Below are positions 18,024-26,382 of a DNA stretch of 64,000 bases, one piece after another. The notes below the pieces were generated by a model. The model did not search any database, was not told where the DNA came from, and saw only the letters and a program-made list of their open reading frames with translations. How positions within the stretch are numbered: position 1 is the first letter of the stretch; each line of letters begins with the position of its first letter. The position numbers and the translations under genes were made by a program. Source of the stretch: Synechococcus sp. CB0101 (GTDB lineage: Bacteria; Cyanobacteriota; Cyanobacteriia; PCC-6307; Cyanobiaceae). Location: contig NZ_CP039373.1 in assembly GCF_000179235.2 (NCBI RefSeq), positions 2,390,554-2,454,553 of the forward strand, given 5' to 3'.

Positions 18024-19166
18024 GTGTCTGCCGCCCGCGGGGATGCACCCGTCCGAAGCGAGTCTGAGCTGATCGCTTTGCAGCAGCGCGGCGATCTGCG
18101 GGTGTGCACGGCTGAGCGCTTTCGCGCGCGCGTCGCCGAGCACGGCCTGCAGGAGGCCTTTCGCCAAACCCATGTGGTGGCGGCGGGAGAGGCCGGTTTC
18201 ACCGCACAGGCCTCCTTGGTGCTGCACCTCGGGCCGAGCGATCCACCGATGCGGATCGAACGCGGCCGATTGGGATCCGCCGAAGCCGGCGGCGGCCATG
18301 GCAACACCGACTTGGTGCTGCCGATGCAGGGCGGCGGCGCCGCTGCCCTTGAGGCGTTGCTGCTGGGGCAGCGCCTGCCCTTCAGCGCCAGCGGCCTGGC
18401 CAGCCCCCAGCACCCCCGTCAGGAGCTGGAAACGCAACTGTCTTTGGCGGAGATCGGCGCAGGCCAGCTGTTGCTGCACCGCGCCATCGCTGAAAACGGC
18501 GTGGTGGCGGTGAGCAGCCGCGATGGCCTCACCCCCACCCCCTGGGGCCCCGTGCTGGGCCCGCTGGGCAGCGCCCTGTTCAGTTGCGGCGGGGCCGGCA
18601 GCATCGGGTTCACCATGCCTGGCCTGCACGCCCTGGGCCCCGGCTCACCGGTGCTGGTAGCCGGCGCCGTGGGCTGGGTGAGCGGGGCTGGTGCCGGCCA
18701 TCAGCCCCAGGTGCGGCGCCAAGCCAGCGGCCATGCCCTGAGCCCTGGGGCGAGCTGCGCGGTGAGCGTGGATCTGCACGGCTTGGAGCAGCGCTGGATC
18801 CGCGCTTGCCACCAACGGCAGGAGGGCAGCGGCCTGCTGGTGGCCGTGGCGGCGCCGGTGCCGCTGCTCAATCTCTCAGCGGCCCGCCAGGCAGCCTGCA
18901 CCCACGCTCAACTGCAGGCGCCAGTGCTGGATTACGGAGTCCCGCGCCGGGTGCGCCCCAGCCTGGGCAGCGTGAACTACGCCGAGCTCTTGAGCGGCGA
19001 ACTGGTGTTGGGCGATCAGCGCCTGCGCTGCGCACCGGCCCACAGCCCTCGCTTGGCTGAGGAGATGGCCCTCGAGCTGTGCGAGCGGCTATGCAGCGGC
19101 CGATTCCCAATCCACCTGCCGCTGGTGGGCCTGCCGCAACGCCCGGCACTTGTGCCCCTCGAGTAA
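18024..19166 (+). CDS. HcyBio (DUF39) family, putative homocysteine biosynthesis protein
   Basis: A 380-aa protein that appears to belong to the DUF39/HcyBio family, implicated in sulfide incorporation into homocysteine in archaea and some bacteria. The Gly-rich stretches FSCGGAGSIGFTMPG and VGWVSGAGAGHQPQV, and the final LVLGDQRLRCAPAHS region, fit that family. No CBS or ferredoxin domain is fused at the C-terminus, as occurs in some archaeal relatives. It starts with GTG and is divergent from gyrA, 45 bp away. The role in cyanobacteria is unproven. Confidence 0.7.
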   Translation: MSAARGDAPVRSESELIALQQRGDLRVCTAERFRARVAEHGLQEAFRQTHVVAAGEAGFTAQASLVLHLGPSDPPMRIERGRLGSAEAGGGHGNTDLVLPMQGGGAAALEALLLGQRLPFSASGLASPQHPRQELETQLSLAEIGAGQLLLHRAIAENGVVAVSSRDGLTPTPWGPVLGPLGSALFSCGGAGSIGFTMPGLHALGPGSPVLVAGAVGWVSGAGAGHQPQVRRQASGHALSPGASCAVSVDLHGLEQRWIRACHQRQEGSGLLVAVAAPVPLLNLSAARQAACTHAQLQAPVLDYGVPRRVRPSLGSVNYAELLSGELVLGDQRLRCAPAHSPRLAEEMALELCERLCSGRFPIHLPLVGLPQRPALVPLE

Positions 19167-19219
19167 ACGAGGCAGGAAATCGGCCGTAAGCTCCCCGGCT
19201 GAAGCACTTGCCCCCGACC

Positions 19220-19840
19220 ATGGCCGACGCTGCTGATCTCAAGCCCGAAAGCGAGCAGCAGAGCGAACCCGTGGTGCAAGCAGCCGAAGCAGCCCCTGCG
19301 GACACCACGGCAGCTGAAACAGCTGCCGCCGAAGCGCCCAGCGCGGAGACCACACCGGTGGAGACCCCGGTCGTTGCCGCCGCCGAGACGGCCGCCGCAG
19401 CTGAGCCCACACCTCCCGTCGTCGAGCCGGCCCCCGCAGCAGTCCCCCTGGAGGTGCCCACCGTGGCGAGCACGATCGAGGTACCCGCCAGCCCGCAGGT
19501 TCAAGCTCCCGCCACCGATCAAGAGGGTGGCGAATGGGATCTGCTGGTGGAGAAAGTGCGGACCTGGATCAGCAGCGGGCAACTGCAGGAGCAGTGGCAG
19601 GCCGCTCGCACACCGCTGAGCCTGCTGGCCGGATTGATTGCTCTGCTGCTGGTGCTGCGGGTGTACTCCGCCGTGTTGGGCGTTCTGGAGAGCATTCCGC
19701 TTCTGCCCGGGCTGCTCGAGCTAGCGGGCCTGGTGGCGGTGGTGCAGTTCAGCCTCAGCCGCCTGGTGCGCAGCAACGACCGCCACGAGGTGATCGAGGG
19801 CGTGAAGCAGCGCTGGAAGAGCTTCCGCGGCCGCAGCTAA
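19220..19840 (+). CDS. CAAD-domain membrane protein (CURT1-like)
   Basis: A 206-aa protein with a long Ala/Pro/Glu/Thr-rich, probably disordered N-terminal region (residues 1-100), then the CAAD domain. The domain has an amphipathic helix (LLVEKVRTWISSGQLQEQW), two transmembrane helices (about 133-175) and a C-terminal basic helix (about 180-205). CAAD is the cyanobacterial domain related to plant CURT1 proteins that bend thylakoid margins; it also occurs fused to some aminoacyl-tRNA synthetases. ATG 19220 is used instead of an upstream TTG. The membrane-shaping role is inferred from the family. Confidence 0.82.
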   Translation: MADAADLKPESEQQSEPVVQAAEAAPADTTAAETAAAEAPSAETTPVETPVVAAAETAAAAEPTPPVVEPAPAAVPLEVPTVASTIEVPASPQVQAPATDQEGGEWDLLVEKVRTWISSGQLQEQWQAARTPLSLLAGLIALLLVLRVYSAVLGVLESIPLLPGLLELAGLVAVVQFSLSRLVRSNDRHEVIEGVKQRWKSFRGRS

Positions 19841-19907
19841 CCCGATCTCCACAGAGGGGCGTTATCGGGCCGGTTGATAGCTTGGCTCGATTGCGTCACG
19901 GATTTCG

Positions 19908-21071
19908 GTGGAGATTCAGCTCGGTCGTTCTCGCACTGTTCGCCGCGCCTACGGCATCGATGAGATCGCTCTGGTACCAGGCGGTCGCACCGTTGATCCG
20001 GCGGTCACCGACAGCAGCTGGACCCTGGGCGGTGTGACCCGCGAAATCCCGATCATCGCCAGCGCCATGGACGGCGTGGTGGATGTGGGCATGTGCGTGG
20101 AGCTCACCAAGCAGGGCGCCCTTGGCGTGCTGAATCTTGAGGGCGTGCAGTGCCGCTACGACGACCCCAACCCCGCCCTCGATCGCATCGCGGCGGTGGG
20201 CAAGGAGGAGTTCGTGCCGCTGATGCAGGAGCTCTATAGCCAGCCGGTGCGTGAAGACCTGATCCGCAAGCGGATCGCCGAGATCAAGGAGCGCGGCGGC
20301 ATTGCGGCGGTGAGCGCCACCCCCGTGGCCGCCCTCAAATTCGGCAAGGCCATCGCCGAAGCCGGCGCTGATCTCTTCTTTGTGCAGGCCACGGTGGTGA
20401 GCACCGAGCACATCGGCCCTGAAGGTCAAGAGAGCCTCGATCTGGAAGCCCTCTGCCGCGATTTCGGTGTGCCGGTGATCATCGGCAACTGCGTGACCTA
20501 TGAGGTGGCGCTGAAGCTGATGCGTGCCGGCGCCGCCGGCGTAATGGTGGGCATCGGCCCTGGCGCCGCCTGCACCAGCCGCGGCGTGCTGGGCATCGGC
20601 ATCCCCCAAGCCACCTCGGTCGCCGATTGCGCCGCCGCCCGCGACGATTACATGGCCGAAAGCGGTCGCTATGTGCCGATCGTGGCCGACGGCGGCATCG
20701 TCACCGGCGGTGACATCTGCAAGTGCCTGGCTTGCGGCGCCGACGCCGTGATGATCGGTTCCCCGATCGCCCGCGCCGCCGAGGCCCCCGGCCGCGGCTT
20801 CCACTGGGGCATGGCCACCCCGAGCCCTGTGCTACCCCGCGGTACCCGCATCAAGGTGGGCACCACCGGCAGCCTGGAGAAAATCCTGCGCGGCCCCGCC
20901 TCCCTCGACGACGGCACGCAGAACCTGCTGGGCTGCATCCGCACCTCCATGGGCACCCTTGGCGCCCGCACGCTCAAGGAGATGCAACAGGTGGAAGTGG
21001 TGGTGGCTCCTTCGCTGCTCACCGAGGGCAAGGTGTATCAGAAGGCCCAGCAGCTGGGCATGGGCAAATAG
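19908..21071 (+). CDS. guaB3: GuaB3 family IMP dehydrogenase-related protein
   Basis: TIM-barrel enzyme of the IMPDH/GMP reductase superfamily, GuaB3 type, 387 aa. It lacks the CBS pair found in classical IMPDH. Substrate-loop residues are visible in GIGPGAACTSRGVLG near residues 218-232 (catalytic Cys), and ADGGIVTGGDICKCLACGAD follows the usual phosphate-binding pattern. The start is GTG 19908. In cyanobacteria this gene sits beside trxA with Yfr1 between them, which is exactly the arrangement here. Confidence 0.93.
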   Translation: MEIQLGRSRTVRRAYGIDEIALVPGGRTVDPAVTDSSWTLGGVTREIPIIASAMDGVVDVGMCVELTKQGALGVLNLEGVQCRYDDPNPALDRIAAVGKEEFVPLMQELYSQPVREDLIRKRIAEIKERGGIAAVSATPVAALKFGKAIAEAGADLFFVQATVVSTEHIGPEGQESLDLEALCRDFGVPVIIGNCVTYEVALKLMRAGAAGVMVGIGPGAACTSRGVLGIGIPQATSVADCAAARDDYMAESGRYVPIVADGGIVTGGDICKCLACGADAVMIGSPIARAAEAPGRGFHWGMATPSPVLPRGTRIKVGTTGSLEKILRGPASLDDGTQNLLGCIRTSMGTLGARTLKEMQQVEVVVAPSLLTEGKVYQKAQQLGMGK

Positions 21072-21103
21072 GCCTGCCACACAGACGCTGAAGACAGCGG
21101 CGT

Positions 21104-21109
21104 TACCCT
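21104..21109 (+). promoter_or_regulatory. Possible -10 element of the Yfr1 promoter
   Basis: TACCCT lies about 7 bp before the likely 5' end of Yfr1. It is a weak match to the bacterial -10 hexamer, supported mainly by its position; no clear -35 is seen. Confidence 0.3.
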
Positions 21110-21115
21110 CGTACC

Positions 21116-21173
21116 GTGCGGGCTCCGGCCCACACACTCCTCACACCCCCTGGCCCGGCGCGACCGGGCCTTC
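21116..21173 (+). ncRNA. yfr1: Yfr1 small regulatory RNA
   Basis: Cyanobacterial small RNA, about 58 nt. Its three parts are all visible: a 5' hairpin (GTG-C-GGGC, loop TCCG, GCCC-A-CAC), an unpaired CA/CT-rich stretch containing the hallmark ACTCCTCACAC at 21136-21146, and a GC-rich 3' hairpin that acts as terminator. Its position between a guaB-type gene and trxA is the one conserved across cyanobacteria. In Prochlorococcus, Yfr1 represses outer-membrane protein mRNAs by pairing through this unpaired motif. The 5' end is placed by structure and is approximate. Confidence 0.9.
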
Positions 21174-21182
21174 TGTCTTCTT
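21152..21182 (+). terminator. Yfr1 3' hairpin/terminator
   Basis: GGCCCGG (21152-21158) pairs with CCGGGCC (21164-21170) around a CGCGA loop, followed by a T/C-rich tract. It ends Yfr1 and probably also guaB3 transcripts. Confidence 0.8.
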
Positions 21183-21254
21183 TACGAGTTCCGGCAGCCC
21201 TGAAGGCAAGCTGGAAACCGTTGCTAGATTCCCAAAACACTGACCCAACCTCGG

Positions 21255-21578
21255 ATGTCCAGCGCCGCAGCCGTCACCGACGCATCCTTCGAGCAAGACG
21301 TGCTCAAGAGTGATGTGCCAGTGCTTGTGGATTTCTGGGCCCCCTGGTGTGGTCCCTGCCGCATGGTGGCCCCGATCGTTGACGAGATCGCCAAGGAGTT
21401 TGAGGGCAAGATCAAGGTGTTCAAGCTGAATACCGACGAGAACCCCAACGTCGCCAGCCAGTACGGCATCCGCAGCATCCCCACCCTGATGGTGTTCAAG
21501 GACGGCCAGAAGGTGGACACCGTGGTGGGTGCCGTGCCCAAGACCACCCTCTCCGGCACGATCGCCAAATACCTCTGA
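21255..21578 (+). CDS. trxA: Thioredoxin
   Basis: Standard 107-aa thioredoxin. The redox-active WCGPC motif lies near residues 33-37 ([12 protein letters not shown]), with the cis-Pro in [11 protein letters not shown]. It reduces disulfides of cytoplasmic targets, including light-regulated enzymes in cyanobacteria. ATG 21255 is the only good start. It follows Yfr1 and is closed by its own intrinsic terminator, so it is probably transcribed as a single gene. Confidence 0.96.
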   Translation: MSSAAAVTDASFEQDVLKSDVPVLVDFWAPWCGPCRMVAPIVDEIAKEFEGKIKVFKLNTDENPNVASQYGIRSIPTLMVFKDGQKVDTVVGAVPKTTLSGTIAKYL

Positions 21579-21614
21579 TGCAGCGAAGGCTCGCATCCGC
21601 GGCCCGATAGCCTC

Positions 21615-21643
21615 AAAGCCCGGCGCAGCTGCCGGGCTTTTTT
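21615..21643 (+). terminator. Intrinsic terminator of trxA
   Basis: AAAGCCCGGC (21615-21624) pairs with GCCGGGCTTT (21631-21640) around GCAGCT, followed by further Ts. It lies 36 bp after the trxA stop. Confidence 0.9.
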
Positions 21644-21679
21644 CATGCGTCAGTCCACCCCAATCACCCCCGTCGGTTG

Positions 21680-22732
21680 ATGGAGCAGAGCCCCCTTCAG
21701 GCCCTCGATCAGGAGCTGCAGAACCACCCGCAGCGGCGCGCCATCGAACGCAGCATCGTGAGCCTCCTGGAGATCGCCAAGGGCAGCAACGATGCCGATG
21801 AATGGCGGCTGATCAACGGTGCCCTGGCCGATATCCGCGATGGCTTGAGCGTGTTCGCTCCCCACCGCCAGACCCGCAAGGTGACCGTGTTCGGCTCGGC
21901 GCGAACCACCAGCGACGAACCGGCCTACCGGCTTGCTCAGGAGCTGGCGGTGGAAGCGGTGGCCCGCGGCTTCGAGGTGATGACCGGCGCCGGTGGCGGC
22001 ATCATGGAGGCCGCCAACAGTGGAGCCGGCTGCGAGAACAGCATCGGCCTCAATGTGGATCTGCCGTTTGAGCAGCACGCCAACCGTTTCGTGAATGCCT
22101 GCGACGGGCGTCTACTGCACTTCCGCTACTTCTTCACCCGCAAACTGTTTTTCCTGCGTGAAAGCGATGCGCTGGTGGTGATGCCGGGCGGCTTCGGCAC
22201 CTTTGATGAGCTGTTTGAATCGCTCACCCTGATTCAAACCGGCCGCACACCACCGATCCCGCTGGTGATGCTCGCCCCCAGCGGCGATCATTTCTGGCCC
22301 GACTGGCTGCAGGACATCCAACACGATCTGGCCAGCCGCGGCCTGATCTCCCCGGAAGACACCAGCCTGCTCAAACAGGCCAGCACCGCCGCCGAAGCGA
22401 TGCAGCACATCTGTCATTTCTATCGGGTGTTCCACACGGCGCAGTTCGCCGAAGACCGGATGGAGCTGCTGCTGCACAGTGAGCTCCCCGCAGACACCGT
22501 GGCCGAGCTCAACCGCGAGTTCGACGATCTGGTGGATGAGGGCAGCCTCAGCCAAGGCGAAAGCTGCGATAGCAACGGCATCCTGCGGCCCTGCTTGCGC
22601 TTCCACCTCGATCGCCGCCGGGTGGGGCTGCTCTATCAGCTGATCGACCGGCTCAATGATCTTCCGCTGGAGGTGGCACCGGCGATCGAGCAACCTGGCG
22701 AAAGGATCCGCTCTGCCCTCTCCTGTTCATGA
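21680..22732 (+). CDS. LOG family protein
   Basis: A 350-aa protein with a LOG (lysine decarboxylase-like Rossmann) core: VTVFGSART, GAGGGIMEAAN (about 107-117) and the diagnostic PGGFGTFDE (about 169-177). Bacterial LOG proteins are nucleotide 5'-monophosphate phosphoribohydrolases, some making cytokinin-type bases. This one is larger than the usual 180-200 aa, with about 70 extra residues before and 120 after the core, as in the long LOG-like group. ATG 21680 is chosen over the adjacent TTG 21677. Its stop overlaps hisH (ATGA). Substrate is unknown. Confidence 0.88.
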   Translation: MEQSPLQALDQELQNHPQRRAIERSIVSLLEIAKGSNDADEWRLINGALADIRDGLSVFAPHRQTRKVTVFGSARTTSDEPAYRLAQELAVEAVARGFEVMTGAGGGIMEAANSGAGCENSIGLNVDLPFEQHANRFVNACDGRLLHFRYFFTRKLFFLRESDALVVMPGGFGTFDELFESLTLIQTGRTPPIPLVMLAPSGDHFWPDWLQDIQHDLASRGLISPEDTSLLKQASTAAEAMQHICHFYRVFHTAQFAEDRMELLLHSELPADTVAELNREFDDLVDEGSLSQGESCDSNGILRPCLRFHLDRRRVGLLYQLIDRLNDLPLEVAPAIEQPGERIRSALSCS

Positions 22733-23355
22733 GCACCATCGGCCTGATCGACTACGGCATGGGCAATCTGCACTCGGTGCAGCGGGCCTTTGAACGCCTC
22801 GGCTGCCGCATTCAGGCTGTGCACACAAACACCGAGATGGAAGGGTGTGATGCGTTGGTGCTCCCCGGCGTGGGGGCCTTTGATCCGGCCATGGAGCGGC
22901 TCGAGCAGTCGGGCCTGGCGGAGGCGCTGCGTGAATGGTGCGGGGCTGGTGGGGCCCTGTTGGGCATCTGCCTGGGGTTGCAGCTGCTGTTTGAGGGCAG
23001 TGATGAAGGCACGCGGCAGGGGCTCGGCCTCATCCCCGGCCATGTGGCCGCCCTCCCCAAACAACCGGGGCACCCTGTGCCCCACATGGGCTGGGAGCCT
23101 CTGCAACCGATGACGCCCAGCCCGCTGGTGCCGCCCGATGGCCAGCCCGCCTGGATGTACTTCGTGCATTCCTATGCCGCTGTGCCCAGCGATCCCGCCT
23201 GCACCACAGCGGCAGTGTCGTTCGGTGATCACAGCATCACCGCGGCCGTTTGGCAGGGACGCATCGGCGCCTGCCAGTTCCACCCTGAAAAATCGAGCCT
23301 CAGCGGTGAAGCGATGCTGCGCCGCTGGCTGGCGTGGGTCAACCAACCGGAATGA
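22729..23355 (+). CDS. hisH: Imidazole glycerol phosphate synthase subunit HisH
   Basis: Glutaminase subunit of the HisFH enzyme in histidine biosynthesis, 208 aa. The class I glutamine amidotransferase nucleophile is the Cys in LLGICLGLQLLFEGS (near residue 83), and the catalytic His-x-Glu is in GACQFHPEKS near residue 187. The N-terminus IGLIDYGMGNLHSV is typical. It overlaps the LOG gene upstream and rsmD downstream, both by 4 bases, so the three are probably one operon. Confidence 0.96.
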   Translation: MSTIGLIDYGMGNLHSVQRAFERLGCRIQAVHTNTEMEGCDALVLPGVGAFDPAMERLEQSGLAEALREWCGAGGALLGICLGLQLLFEGSDEGTRQGLGLIPGHVAALPKQPGHPVPHMGWEPLQPMTPSPLVPPDGQPAWMYFVHSYAAVPSDPACTTAAVSFGDHSITAAVWQGRIGACQFHPEKSSLSGEAMLRRWLAWVNQPE

Positions 23356-23924
23356 GCTTGCGTCTCAGCGGTGGCCGCCGCCTGCACAGCCCCCCGGGAG
23401 ACACGGCCCGGCCGACGCCATCGCGGGTGCGCCTGGCGGTGATGAACATGCTGGCGGCCGACCTCCCGGGCTGCCGCTGGCTCGATCTGTTTTGCGGCAG
23501 CGGCGTGATGGGCTGCGAAGCCTTGCAGCGCGGTGCAGCGGCGGTGGTGGCGGTGGATCAACAGCGCGGCATGGCCAGCACCAGCCGCAGCAATCTCGAG
23601 CTCACCGCCTCTGGACTAACCCCTACCCCCGAGCTGCAGGTGGTGTGCCAGGACGTGGTGCGCTGGCTTCAGGCGGGCCGCGCCGCAGAGCAGCAGCCCT
23701 TTGATCTGATCTACGCCGACCCTCCCTACGCCGCTGGTCTGTACGGAGCCGTAGCAAAGGCGGTGCGGCAAGGCGGCTGGCTCAGCGGCCACGGCCTGCT
23801 GCTGTTGGAATGCAGCTCATCGGCCCTGCCCGCCTGCACTGGCAAGGAGTTTGAGGGCTGGGAGCTGCTGAAGCAGAAGCGTTATGGCAGCAGCACCGTG
23901 CTCATGCTCAGTGCTGCTGCCTGA
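23352..23924 (+). CDS. rsmD: 16S rRNA (guanine(966)-N2)-methyltransferase-like, RsmD family
   Basis: SAM-dependent rRNA methyltransferase, 190 aa. The RsmD N-terminal signature SGGRRLHSPPGDTARPTPSRVR is present, with motif I in WLDLFCGSGVMGCEA and the catalytic NPPY-class motif as DPPY (YADPPYAAG). Its ATG overlaps the hisH stop. RsmD is usually not linked to histidine synthesis, so this operon looks like compaction rather than function. Confidence 0.92.
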   Translation: MSLRLSGGRRLHSPPGDTARPTPSRVRLAVMNMLAADLPGCRWLDLFCGSGVMGCEALQRGAAAVVAVDQQRGMASTSRSNLELTASGLTPTPELQVVCQDVVRWLQAGRAAEQQPFDLIYADPPYAAGLYGAVAKAVRQGGWLSGHGLLLLECSSSALPACTGKEFEGWELLKQKRYGSSTVLMLSAAA

Positions 23925-23943
23925 CTCGGAACTGCGGGGGGGC

Positions 23944-24057
23944 TCAGCCGCCCAGAGCGCTGCCGCGGCGGTACTGGTTCCAGGCCGCCACAAACAGGCC
24001 GGTGAGGGTCACGGGAATCAGACCGAGCACGATGCCGCAGAGCAGGGGTTCGATCAT
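23944..24057 (-). CDS. petG: Cytochrome b6f complex subunit PetG
   Basis: A 37-aa single-span subunit of the cytochrome b6f complex in the thylakoid membrane. The sequence opens [17 protein letters not shown] and ends with the short polar tail AAWNQYRRG, as in PetG. ATG 24057 gives the right length; an in-frame extension to 24174 would add a non-conserved leader. It is convergent with rsmD and divergent from cytM, which also serves electron transport. Confidence 0.95.
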   Translation of the reverse strand: MIEPLLCGIVLGLIPVTLTGLFVAAWNQYRRGSALGG

Positions 24058-24130
24058 GGGGTGGCGCACCAGTGTTGGTTGCACAATTCTTTCACGCGCT
24101 TGAGCCGAGCGCGACCCACTCTCACCATCT

Positions 24131-24523
24131 GTGACTGCACCGTCCGCCCCTGAAAGCCCCGAGAGCACCGGCACCAGCCGAGGCTTGATTCCTGCCCTGG
24201 TGCTGCTGGCGGCGGCCTGCGTGGTGGTGCTGTCGCTCGTGGTGCTTCCAGCAGCCCGCAGCGACCCCTACACCCGCAGCACCCTGCAGCTCAGTGGAGC
24301 GGCGGATCGCGGCGAGCAGCTGTTTCTGATCAACTGCGCGGGATGCCATGGCATCGCCGCCCAGGGTCTGGTGGGGCCGAACCTTCACGGGGTGGACAGC
24401 CGCAAGAACAACCGTCAGCTGATTCAGCAGGTGGTGAGCGGCCGCACCCCGCCCATGCCGCGCTTCCAGCCCGAACCCCAGGCCATGGCGGATCTGCTGG
24501 CCTACCTGCACACGCTCACATGA
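24131..24523 (+). CDS. cytM: Cytochrome c(M)
   Basis: Small monohaem c-type cytochrome, 130 aa. It has an N-terminal membrane segment (about residues 20-42), the haem-binding CAGCH motif near residue 71 and a probable axial Met in [10 protein letters not shown]. The [12 protein letters not shown] stretch and overall length match CytM rather than soluble cytochrome c6. CytM has been linked to balancing photosynthetic and respiratory electron flow in cyanobacteria. Start is GTG 24131. The stop overlaps the methyltransferase start by ATGA. Confidence 0.88.
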   Translation: MTAPSAPESPESTGTSRGLIPALVLLAAACVVVLSLVVLPAARSDPYTRSTLQLSGAADRGEQLFLINCAGCHGIAAQGLVGPNLHGVDSRKNNRQLIQQVVSGRTPPMPRFQPEPQAMADLLAYLHTLT

Positions 24524-25245
24524 GCCTGGCTGTGGTGTTGGTGGAGCCTGCAGGCCCCCTCAATGTGGGCAGCGTGGCCCGGCTCTGCGCCAACTTCGCC
24601 ATCGATCAGTTGCGCTTGGTGGCGCCCCGTTGCGATCACCTCGGTGCTGAAGCCCGCCAGATGGCAGTGCACGGTGAAGCGCTACTGGAGCAGGCCCAGC
24701 TCTACCCCGATCTGGCCGCTGCGATTGCCGACTGCCAGCGGGTGGTGGCCACCAGCGGCCGCATCGAAACCGAAAGCCTGCCCTTGAGCGAGCCAGCCCC
24801 TGCCCTCCGCTGGCTCTGGCAGGGCAGCCGTGGCGATGCCGGCGCAGCCCTGGTGTTCGGCCGCGAGGACCGCGGCCTCAGCAATGCCGAACTGCTCCAG
24901 GCCGGACGGCTGGTGCGCCTGGCCACCAGTGAGGCCTACGCGTCGCTCAACCTCTCCCATGCGGTGGCGATCTGCCTGCACGAACTGCAGGCCTGCCGCA
25001 CCACAGAGCGCACCGAGCCAGCAGACCTCGGCAACCTCTGCGAGCGCGGCGCCCTAGAGGCGACCCTGGCCGATGCCGAAGCGCTGCTGCTTGAGGTGGG
25101 CTTCCTTTATCCCCATACAGCAGCAGCGCGGATGGCCAAGCTGCGAGCACTGTTGCAGCGGGCCCAGGTGCAGGAGCCTGAGGTCGCCCTGCTGCGCGGC
25201 ATGGTGCGCCAACTGCGTTGGGCAGCGCGGCAAGGGACCCCTTAA
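24520..25245 (+). CDS. TrmH/SpoU-class RNA 2'-O-methyltransferase (TrmJ-like)
   Basis: SPOUT-fold RNA methyltransferase, 241 aa. The N-terminus VVLVEPAGPLNVGSVARLCANF is motif 1 of the TrmJ/LasT group, followed by ALVFGREDRGLSNAEL (motif 2) and the knot motif YASLNLSHAVAICLHEL (motif 3). TrmJ modifies position 32 of some tRNAs; the exact target here is inferred. ATG 24520 overlaps the cytM stop. A helical C-terminal extension (about 165-240) is present as in TrmJ. Confidence 0.88.
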   Translation: MSLAVVLVEPAGPLNVGSVARLCANFAIDQLRLVAPRCDHLGAEARQMAVHGEALLEQAQLYPDLAAAIADCQRVVATSGRIETESLPLSEPAPALRWLWQGSRGDAGAALVFGREDRGLSNAELLQAGRLVRLATSEAYASLNLSHAVAICLHELQACRTTERTEPADLGNLCERGALEATLADAEALLLEVGFLYPHTAAARMAKLRALLQRAQVQEPEVALLRGMVRQLRWAARQGTP

Positions 25246-25317
25246 CGTCCGGTCCGACCGCCGACAGGCAGCACCCGTGAGCGCGAGCCGCCCCAAACGC
25301 TCCAGCAGCACCCCCGG

Positions 25318-26382
25318 TTGGGGGGGCCGCTGCGCCTGGTGTTGCGGCTCACGGTGATGGGGATCGGCCTGGGGGTGATCACCGGCACCACCTTGAAGCT
25401 GCTGGCACCGCAACTGGCCGGCGGGGCAAAACCAGCTGGCGCCAGCAAAGCGCCCCAAGCACTGCTCCCCACCGCCCAGCCCCTGCCCAGCGGCATGGCC
25501 CTGGGCCGGTTTGAACCGAAAACCGAGCTCACCGCCGTGAGCCAGAAGTGGGCTCAGCTGGCGGCACGCCACAAAGATCTGCAGGCCAGCGGCTACTTGC
25601 TGGTGCTCGACGACGGCCGTTTCGCCCAGCTGCAGCCCGATCGCGCCATGCCGGCAGCCAGCTCGATCAAAACCCCGATCCTGTTGGCCGGGCTCGAAGA
25701 ACTCGATGCCGGCAAGCTGCGCTGGAACGAGCCGCTTGCCCTCACCAAGGAGGTGATCGGGGGCGGCGCCGGCTGGATGGCCAGCAAACCCGTGGGCACC
25801 CGTTTCCCGTTCTGGGAAGCCGCCACCGAAATGATCCGGGTGAGCGACAACAGCGCCACCAACCTGCTGATCAAGCGCCTGGGGGGGAAAGTCGCCCTGA
25901 ACGCCCGCTTCCAGGCCATGGGCCTCACGGCCACGGTGGTGAACAACTGGCTGCCCGACCTCGACGGCACCAACACCACCAGCTCCCTGGATTTGGCCCG
26001 TTCGATCGCCCTGGTCGACACCGGCGAGATGCTCAGCCCCAGGGCCCGCGACCTGTTCCGCGGCGTGATGGGCACCTCCCGCACCAACACCCTGCTGCCC
26101 CTTGGACTGCTGAAGGGTCTGGGAGGCGATTCAGCTGATCCCGACAGCGCCCTGCTGGCCCACGGTGTGACGGTGCTGAACAAAACCGGCGACATCGGCA
26201 TCGCCTACGCCGATGGAGGTTTGATCGAGCTGCCCAACGGCCAGCGGGCCGTGGCCGCTTTCATGGTGAAAGGCCCGTTCAACGACCCGCGCTCCACCGA
26301 GCTGATCCGCGCCATGGCCGCCGAGGTGGCCCGGGCTCTGATCGGCAAACCCGGTGGCGCCGCACCTGCTGCAACCCGATGA
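25318..26382 (+). CDS. Class A beta-lactamase-like serine hydrolase, 5' end probably frameshifted
   Basis: Penicillin-binding/beta-lactamase-fold serine hydrolase. Motifs are in order: SSIK with the nucleophile Ser (near residue 115), SDN (about 178-180) and KTG (near 289). A membrane anchor sits near residues 10-30. The frame as given starts at TTG 25318 or ATG 25357 (341 aa). However, a better N-terminus begins at GTG 25277 in another frame (MSASRPKRSSSTPGWG) and joins this one if one G is added to the seven-G run at 25320-25326. So either the base call or the gene carries a one-base deletion. Likely a peptidoglycan-related hydrolase rather than a resistance enzyme. Downstream DUF3370 gene overlaps by ATGA. 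Confidence 0.82.
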   Translation: MGGPLRLVLRLTVMGIGLGVITGTTLKLLAPQLAGGAKPAGASKAPQALLPTAQPLPSGMALGRFEPKTELTAVSQKWAQLAARHKDLQASGYLLVLDDGRFAQLQPDRAMPAASSIKTPILLAGLEELDAGKLRWNEPLALTKEVIGGGAGWMASKPVGTRFPFWEAATEMIRVSDNSATNLLIKRLGGKVALNARFQAMGLTATVVNNWLPDLDGTNTTSSLDLARSIALVDTGEMLSPRARDLFRGVMGTSRTNTLLPLGLLKGLGGDSADPDSALLAHGVTVLNKTGDIGIAYADGGLIELPNGQRAVAAFMVKGPFNDPRSTELIRAMAAEVARALIGKPGGAAPAATR

